The notes under the pieces: generated by a model
What the model saw: the letters and a program-made list of their open reading frames with translations, nothing else
Told to the model about the DNA's origin: nothing
Databases searched by the model: none
Assembly: GCF_964355755.1 (NCBI RefSeq)
Contig: NC_092672.1
Coordinates: forward strand, 29,444,501 to 29,508,500
Direction: 5' to 3'
Length of the DNA stretch: 64,000 bases
Source of the DNA: Antedon mediterranea
Lineage: Eukaryota; Echinodermata; Crinoidea; Comatulida; Antedonidae
Made by a program: the position numbers and the translations under genes
In this document: piece by piece, positions 1-9,100 of the stretch
Layout: each line of letters opens with the position of its first letter
Numbering within the stretch: position 1 is the stretch's first letter

Positions 1-46
1 ACATGATATTCAAGAATACTTATAAAACTAATCTCTTTATTTGCAG

Positions 47-180
47 GCCACATGCAAGCTCTTATAGACCAGATTGTATCTGTGAACTTAAGCACCGAGA
101 GTTGTGATAAGCTGGTTAGTGACGCGGCACATGGCAATGCTAGGGCTGTCACTGATATACTTGCTAAACATCCTGAGTGG
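47..180 (+). CDS. MIB2: MIB2 exon a (first in window)
   Basis: The acceptor is TTTGCAG at 40-46. The exon starts with the last two bases of a split codon and ends after TGG (Trp) at the GTAAGT donor. It encodes the first ankyrin helices (SDAAHGNARAVTDILAKHPE). The ATG at 52 is internal, not a start. Confidence 0.9.
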
Positions 181-3100
181 GTAAGTACTGAGAGTTGCAT
201 TAAAACACTACCGTATTTATTTGAGGGGGCGTTTATTTTAAGCGCGGCGTTTATATAAATAAATACGGTATTTCATTGAGACAGTTTTGGAATATGTGCT
301 CCCTGGGACTAATTCAAATGGCAATTCTCAAAATTACATTCTATATTCTACTCTAATTATTTTTCCTTAGGCAGATTCAATTCGAAGGCCCACCTGGCCT
401 AGGTTTTCCAAAAGGTGTAAAATATTTTTTTAAATAAATAATTCTGTTTAAATTGTAATAATGTAGTTAGTAAGCTACATGTTTCTACCAGAGCTGTTTG
501 TCTTATTCTGTTATTCCGTATCAACGAAATAGAGGGCTCTCATTTCTAAATTACATTAGCAGTCAGTCAAAACATTTCCATCTTTTCTAGGTTGATGCAA
601 AAAATACAGGGAAGACAGCGCTGCAGGTTGCTAGCCACCAAGGTCATGTAGAGGTCATCAAGGTTCTTGTGGTTGCTAAGGCTAATTTGGAACTAAAAGA
701 CCAGGATGGAGATACAGCTCTTCATTATGCAATATTTGGGTATGTGTGTTATGTATGCTTCTCGCAATATTTATTAAATGATTTTGTTTATTATTTTATT
801 TAACTACGTACACTTTAATTATAATGATTTCCGCAGCAATCAGCCAGAAGTGGCGTCATTTCTACTGTCGAAAGGTGCTAACGTAAACGCTTTGAATAAC
901 GTTGGTTGCAGTAGTCTACATGTGGCAGTCAATAAAGGTTTTACAAGATGTGTGCGTGCTCTACTCAAACACAAGTGCGACATCAATAAACAGGTATAGT
1001 TGTCTGTAGCCCTCTATCAAAAATGTAATCAAAGAGTGTACGGTATAACCAGGGATGTCACCAGCTTTTTGGAGTGCCGGTCGGCAAATTTCCCGGGGGT
1101 TTGTCGTTATTTTAGCGAAACATAAAGAATTATGAAAATAAATAACAACAAATTGCGTCAGGTCTAGGCCTAACCTTGTACCACCGGGGAGTCGCCGTTA
1201 TTATTCGCGAAAACAAAAAAATGCTTACGAAATGAATAGCAATAGATCGCGTCAGGCTTAGGCCTAGCCTTGTAGACACTACGACCACTAGGCCTAGCCA
1301 AGGCTTAGATAGATGCCCCAAAATCTGAATTCCACAAAAACAGGCGCTTCCTTATTTAGGCCTAATCCCTAATCAAATACTGTAGATAAATTATTAGCCT
1401 AGACCTTACTATTTGTTGCTCGATATAATGTTCGTGTTCTTTTGCGCGAGAGTTTTTTAGCGTTTTCGCGAATTCCGGATTTTTTGTTTCACAACTGTGC
1501 GGCAAGCATGTAGTGCATGGCCGGCAAAAACAGACACGTGTTTATGGGTTAACTGAAGTTCAGCAACCTGAAGTTATCCCAGGGACGTGGAATTATTGTA
1601 CCATGCTCGGCGATCATAAACGAACGAACTTGCCCGGTCTCACTGAAACCATGCGCATGTTTTTTTATTTTTTTTAATAGTTCGTAGAGTACAAAAATGT
1701 AAAACTAGTAACATAATATAATTAAAGCAGGGTGACAAAACATTCAGCAATTAAAAATGATTTTGTTTGGGTCTATGTAGTTGTACATTTTTAATTACTG
1801 CGTACTTGTTTGTATTTTTAATCTGTGCAAAATAAAACGCTTGAATGGTCGCTATGTGAACTTTAAACTTGTACACTGTGCTGTGTAGCACGTTGTTCGC
1901 CATGACTCACAAGCTGTAACAATGAATACCAGGGCAGGGTAGGCCTGGTATTGTGTTACAAATAAAGTAACGTACGTAACCACGGAAACATTTGCTGTAG
2001 TCTTTTGTCTTATCTATATGAGGCTAGCTTGACGATGTGCTAGGTAAAATGTTTTAGTACGAATTTTAGTTAGGCCTAGGCCTAATATAAATATCGTAAT
2101 GATTAATAAATAATAGTGGTGGTCGGCAGCCTGTAAATCCTGGTCGGAAATGTTGAGTGCTGGTCGGGGCTGACCAGCGTGGTGACATCCCTGGTATAAC
2201 CAATTAACATTATAATAAACAATGTTTAGCTTAGTGCCATCCTAATATAATAACAATAATTTAAATTTGATGCTACCGACCTTTCGTAGTGTCTTTCATT
2301 AAATTGTTTTTACTATTGAACTCATGAACATTAATTATTTGTTTTACTATCAAACTTGTGTCTACTGTTTTATAAGCAAATAAATGAATTGTGTCTATAA
2401 ATTAAATATATAATTTTGCCTTCAGGATGCGTATGGTGATTCTGCCCTCCACGATGCAGTCGCTAAAAATAACAAAGAAATAATTGAAATGTTGATAGAT
2501 GCACCGTCAATAGATTTGACCGTAAAAAACAAGAAAGGATTCAATTCACTTCACCATGCTGCTCTCAAGGGTAATAAGTTGTAAGTACTTAGATCTCGGT
2601 TTTTACAATCTAAAATTATATTTGAATATACCATGACAGCCCCAGTGGTCCACTATTTAGGAATCGAGTCTCAGTTGACATGGTTTTTTCTCAGTCTCGT
2701 AGATTTCCTCATCTTTGATCAATAGTTACTTCTCTGGTTGGTTTAGTGTTTCTCCATGCCTGTCATGAATATACTGTATACATTTATAAAAACTTCTATG
2801 GTATTATGATGAATATTGTTGTATAACTTCGTATTATGCTATGTGACAACAAATCATGTGACAATTAATTGCTGTAGATAACTGTTTAAAGAAGTATTGT
2901 CCCCCAAAACATGAAAAATGAAAATGAATAAAATCAGACTTTAAATAGGCCATATGCCGTAGCTTTAATAATATTAATCACTTCCGTAGAAAGAAATAAG
3001 GAAAAAATAATGTTTTCAATTAAAAAAGACAAATCAAGCGGTTAAATTCAACCAAAAACTTGTTGGCTGGCAGTCAATTTGACAATATTTGCTTTAAATT

Positions 3101-6100
3101 ACAACTTTTTTCAGGTAAATTTCACTCTGATTTTTTTGGTCAAATTGCATTAAAATGCCATATTCAACAAAAACACATTTTTTAGGGGTACAATATATCT
3201 TAGGATTTCTAATGACAATTTTTCGTGTTTCTACCAGTGCTGCTGATAAACTGTTAGTGAAGGCTAGGCAGTTGGCAGATGTAAGGAAAGACGATGGCTT
3301 TGCATCGTTGCATCTTGCCGCCCTGAATGGCCATCGAGAAGTTGCGGACATACTAATAACCAAGGTAAAGATTGTTATTGTTATTGCTAAAAGATTATAT
3401 AGTGAAATAGAGAGTCAACTCCAACATTAACGTAGCACGATATAGAGGGACCATGGCCAATCAGATATACAAGTTTAATGTCACCACTTACGTAGTCACA
3501 CACCACTACTCCTATAGTGCTGTGTGTTGAGATATCAATGTGAGTTGTATGATCCTTGTTGTATGCAAAAATGTTAGGCTTTACCAAGAAATTATGTGTG
3601 TTATTGCCAAATTGACCGATACGAATTTCTCTTTTCTTGATTACATAAGGGTCACTGTGAAGTGGACATTAGAAACAACCGGCAACAGACCCCACTCATT
3701 CTGGCGGTCAGTCAGGGACACACAAACATTGTAGAGTTATTAGTAACAAAAGGCGCTGATGTCAACTCAGAAGATGAAGATGGTGACACAGCACTGCATC
3801 TAGCCTTGATGCGACAGGCTCTAAACTCACCAACAGAGCTTGCAACTGCTGCAACTAAGGTGAGGCTAACATCTGGGATTGTCTGTTTAAAAATATTGAG
3901 GGCAGTGTTTTTAAAGAACAGAAATAGAATCAGCTTTAATATACTAATATTATTGTGAAAATATTTTTTTTATTAAAAGTTAATTTTAGTGTTTTTTTAA
4001 AGGCCAGGTGCGGGCACAAAATTTCTATTGATCATACATTCCAATAATCATCGATCTATAGTTTCCCCTATGTTTCATCATTTTTGGGATTTTATTTGTG
4101 TTACACGAGCTTGTTGAAAATAAGCACTTTCTTATCAGTAACAAACAAAATTTGATAGTTCAAATTACACAGTAAAATCTCTATTCTTTTGTACACAAAT
4201 TGTGTAAATAGAGAGGCATTTTAAAAAGCTATGAAAACTAAACGGTGTGGTCAAAAATGTTATCAGATGACTAAATATAGGTAATATAACTTGAATTTTA
4301 CATTTCTGGTATTTTTATTCAACTTCAGATTTTTGTTTTCATGCTATAGCAAAAATTATCCACCGTATATCCACCATCTTTTTTCACCTTCTAGGGAGTC
4401 ACCAGACATGTTATTACATTAGGTTAACTACCTAACTACTGAAAAAAATTCTTCCTGGTTTTTATGGCAGAATATTGCTAAATTTTGTATTTGACCATAT
4501 TAAAGGAAATTCATGTTTTTTCGTCTTGATTTTTTTTACAAATTTTTGATTTATGTACAATTAACCAGATATTATATGTAAAATTCATGCCTGTACCTGA
4601 GCTTTAAAACAACATAAAACAAAACATTCTTTAGATTTTATTAGCATACTAATTACCCAGTGATGATGATTTCAGATTTCATCATCAATGAAACGGCTTG
4701 CGAAGGTAGGTTCAAAGGTCAAAAGCTTCAACTTAATCTGAAATTACAAATCTTCAAATTAAATTTTAAAGTTTATAATAGGTAAAGTAAAATTCTCTAG
4801 AAAAAAAAGAAATCGAGAAAAAAACAAGACAGAAAAGTGTCTTTTTCTTTTGATGATGCTATCATGGTTGACATTTTAATCAAGGGGATTTGCATAGTTT
4901 AAACTATGCTATTATTCTTTATAGACCATCGCCCAAAAAACGATTTTCAAATTCCTGTCATGTTGATATCCCATTACACCAATCCCACCCCTTCCCTTGG
5001 ACTGTTAAAGGGTATAATCCCAACACACATACAGTTTCCATCGACATATTTAATCTTTGGGTGTTTGTGAGGATCGCCTAAAAACGAGACAAGTTTTTCT
5101 TTTTGATTTGAAGATTTTTATTCAGACTCGGGTTAATTTAGGTTGCTATATTACGTAACCATGGTTCCATAATAAGAAAAGAAAAACATGTGCTTTGTAT
5201 AAGCTTATAGATAGTATTAACATCTATTGTATTGCAGCAGTAGTTAAAATCTATGTTTAGGTGTTACTGTTAAATAGAGGTTCACTAACAAACAGCTTAT
5301 GCAAATAATAATAATAGTATTTAAGTTTTAGTAATATAGTATTGGTGACCTGTTTGTTACTGTTTGTGGTTTAGAATCTATTGGGTGTTACTGTTAAATA
5401 GAGGTTCACTAACAAATAGCTTATGCAAATAATAGTATTTAAGTTTTAGTAATATAGTATTGCTATAAACTATATTGTGAGACATTGGAATATATAGTCA
5501 ATATGTTTAACACATAACATAGTAAAATACAATAATAATGAGATATTTATCAGATCGAAAAGTTTAAAATTTGTCCTATAATACAAGATGCTTCCAAAGG
5601 CCATACTGCATTAAAACACCGGTTCTCGTCAGATCACTGAAGTTAAGCAACGTTGGGCCTGGTTGCATTCTGGATAGGAATAGCGGCGGGGGCTGTATAT
5701 AGCGGAGAGTGATGGTATAATGATATCGGACTTGCATGTTGTAGGCTTGGGGGTGAGCCTATCTGTACCATACTGATTTAATACATCTTTGGGCAAGATG
5801 CTTTACTCTTATTGCCTCATCATTTTGATAGGATGTTAAGCTTGAGGACCATAAAAATTACAGTTAACAGTTAACTAGAATCCATGTTCATTTCTTTTCG
5901 TTATTTAACTGTATTTAGCTGTTTTAAACAATGTTATGTTAAACGGTTTCTTCTCTGTACTTGTTGTATACTTAATTGTGCTTTATTTGTCTGTATTGCT
6001 AGAAAATAATAGATAAATAATTATCAACTATTTTATATTATTTAATATATAATAATTAGATATGTGATCCTACTGAATCTGTTGCTGTGCTTGTTTAATT

Positions 6101-9100
6101 TTCTGGTGAAAGTGGGAAAATTCCCTTTCATTTTAAGCAACTGGTATAGTAAAAGTCAATCTTACATTTGGAATAATTTTCATTCAAAATTATCCAAACT
6201 TTGGGACACCCCTACTCCACTCCCTAAGCCTCAAATGAAACTTTCAGAATATTAATCCTGTCGGATGTGTATGATATAAAAAATAATAATTTAAAGAAAG
6301 GGAAGCTTTGTTGTTTTTTTAATGTGTCCCCTTAATAGATGTTTTACTTTATTTTCTTTTAAAAATTTATCTAATTTCAGTATTTTTCCTTCTGTTCACT
6401 TAGATCCAGGCAAGTCTGAAAGAAGAAAATCTAGACCACCGTTTAAGTACAATTGTAGCATGCTATCTAATACACGAGGGTGCTAATCCACTTCGTAAAA
6501 ACCATAAGAGTAAAACTCCGCTAGATATGATAAATGACCAGAAAGTTGCCAAATCTATTAAGAAGTTTATGGACATGAAATCGTAAGTTATTTGTATACT
6601 TGAGTGTACAGAAATTTATTTTAATATTGTTTATTCATAATTAATAAATACATTTATTTGTTTGAATCTCTACTACAAAAATACAATGCATTCTTAAAAC
6701 AATTCAGTTCAAGTTTAAATTTATTTAGCAAAGGCAAAAGCATGGATCTTACTTAAGAAAATAAAATTGGTATCTGTAATTGTAAGACCCGTTACAAAAA
6801 ATACATAAAGCAAACATACAGAGAAATAAAATAAAAATATATATGTACAAAATTACAATACAATATGAATACATATAGACCTATCCTTTGTTCAAGTGCT
6901 TCCCTCTTTGCAGAAGATAGGCATATATGCTGTCTACACTATCAAACTTTATGTGACAAAAAAATGTGATGTGTCCATATATATGGACATAATGATGTCA
7001 TATCACTGCCATATTTGGGCACATCACACTTCTTTGTCAATCTAGTTGTGTAGTGTAGACTGAGGATAAGTAGTTGTAACATGTAATAATTAACAGATAT
7101 TTAAAAACAAATTACATAAAAAATAAAATAAAATATTAAATAGAAAAGATACTGTATACAATAAATGTGCTTAAATGAATGATTTAAATTATACTTTTTT
7201 TAGTAGGTCTTCACAAAAAGAGGCGGAGCAACGGGTAAGCAGTAGCAGACCCCAATCCTCATCAAATAGCAAACAAGGAGCACCACAGGTTGCACAACGT
7301 ACCAAAAGTCAACATTTAAGGTCACCGAGCACGCTCAGTAACCTATCTGAAATCATGACCCAATGTCGTATGTGCAATACCACAGCTAATTGTATTTTCC
7401 AGCCTTGTGGCCACATCATGGCGTGCATGGATTGCGCTGGCTTGTTTCAGAAGTGTTTCACTTGTAAGGTTAGTGATTAAATTTGTTTAACGCCAAATTA
7501 TAATGCATATAAAATAAATAAAATAACATTTCTCGTTTTTGTTGTCAAATATATAATTTTTTGTAAATTCATTTGTATTCACAGTCGGACATTAAACAAC
7601 GTATACGAGTAGAAGGAGGAGAAATAAAGTGTTGTAGTTGCCATAACAATCTTGCAGAAGTTACATTCCAACCGTGTGGTCATAGAATTATGTGTCAAGG
7701 TATTCTTTATACCAAATATTTAAAATAAGTAATCAACTCAATCAAATTAATTCAGTGTTGTTCATTTTTTCACCATTGAACTAGTTAACTAGATACTGTA
7801 ACTAGTTTTAACTATCAAGAATAATTAGCAAGTTAACTAGTTATAATTAGCAAGTTAACTAGTTTTAACTAGCAAGTTTAAATTTAAAAACTAGTTACCT
7901 TAAAAACTTGTTAACTTGCTAGTAAAAACTAGTTAAAAATAGTTTTTACTAGCAAGTTAACTAGTTTTTATTAGCAAGATAACTAGGTGTCCTGTTTACT
8001 AGTTTTAACTACCAAGTTACCTAGGTATCTTATTAACTATGAATTTAACTAGTTTGAATTAGCAAGTTCAACTAGGTATCTTGCTAACTAATTTGAACTA
8101 CCAAGTTAACTAATGAGTGAGTGAGTGGCCGAGCGGTTAAGACAGTGGAACCGTAATTACGTAGCCATAACATCGGCATGGGTTCGAGGCTCACTCACTC
8201 CATGGTTCTGGTGGTAGAACGAGTCTTCTCGGATAAGGACTATAAACCGTAGGTCCAGTGTACACATCTACCTCGTGTGTACGTTAAAGAACCTAGTACA
8301 TCTTTTGAGACGAGTAGGGGGTTACCCCGGTGTATTAGTACATCACAGCCACTGATCACCAACTGGGCCCTCTGGGAGACCAGTCTTTGACTGAAGAGGT
8401 TACTCAGTATAAATATATATTTCAATCAATCAATTATTTTTAAAATAAATTTAATTCACAGATTGGTCATGATTTTTTATTTTATTTACCTTTGTAAAAA
8501 TCATAACAAACCAAACAATGGATTCAACTATCAGAGAGAAAATTCAAGCCTCTAGGCTAATGACAGAACTTTGAAAAGTAGTAAATAATGAAATCTATTT
8601 AATAATTAATATTTTTGTATTCCATTTTCAGATTGTTCTAGTAAGACAAAAACATGCAGCACATGTCAATCATTAATTACACAGAGAATTGGAAAAGGTA
8701 AGCCCCGCCCAGCTATTCAAAACCCACCAATAGGAATGCACTTTACACTTGAGCATGTTGTACACCATTGGTATTCATATATGTCAGTTGTTTGTAAACA
8801 ATGGAATATTTTATTTAAACAAAATAAAAAATACTGATAGTATACTATATTTTTATTTAAATGCCTAAACCAAAACTTCTGTTATCAAGAGGGCATATTG
8901 TCCTGCATCTATTATAGAATAGGTGAAGTTCCTATGCACTTTTCAGGCTCATAAGTGCAAAGGCAAAGACAATTTCTCCCAAAAAGAAGGTGTGTCACCA
9001 TAAAAATTACACATCAAGATATGAGAGTTTCCCATCATTTTTTGTTTAAATCTTCCAAATTGCATATTTGAGGTTTTTATTTTTTAATGTATCATAAAGA

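Larger units (their letters stand above)
3860..6403 (+). other. MIB2 intron between exons f and g
   Basis: A 2.5-kb intron. About 3860-5260 is AT-rich with no recognisable gene or element. The rest holds a tandem duplication (5261-5462), a 5S-derived SINE (5597-5866) and AT-rich sequence. Short ORFs here are non-coding by composition. Confidence 0.7.

Noticed and set aside
52-258. ATG-initiated ORF at the window start
   Set aside because: The ATG is internal to an ankyrin exon, and the frame after 180 is intron read-through.
3155-3430. 91-codon ORF starting in MITE sequence
   Set aside because: It is exon e read through from the upstream MITE and into the next intron; the true limits are the splice sites 3238 and 3364.
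5597-5700. Possible 5S rRNA gene
   Set aside because: Many substitutions, a damaged 3' end and fusion to a SINE body; not a functional 5S gene.
8121-8195. Possible tRNA-Ser/Leu gene
   Set aside because: Only the A and B boxes match. The sequence cannot complete a cloverleaf and continues into a repeated SINE body.
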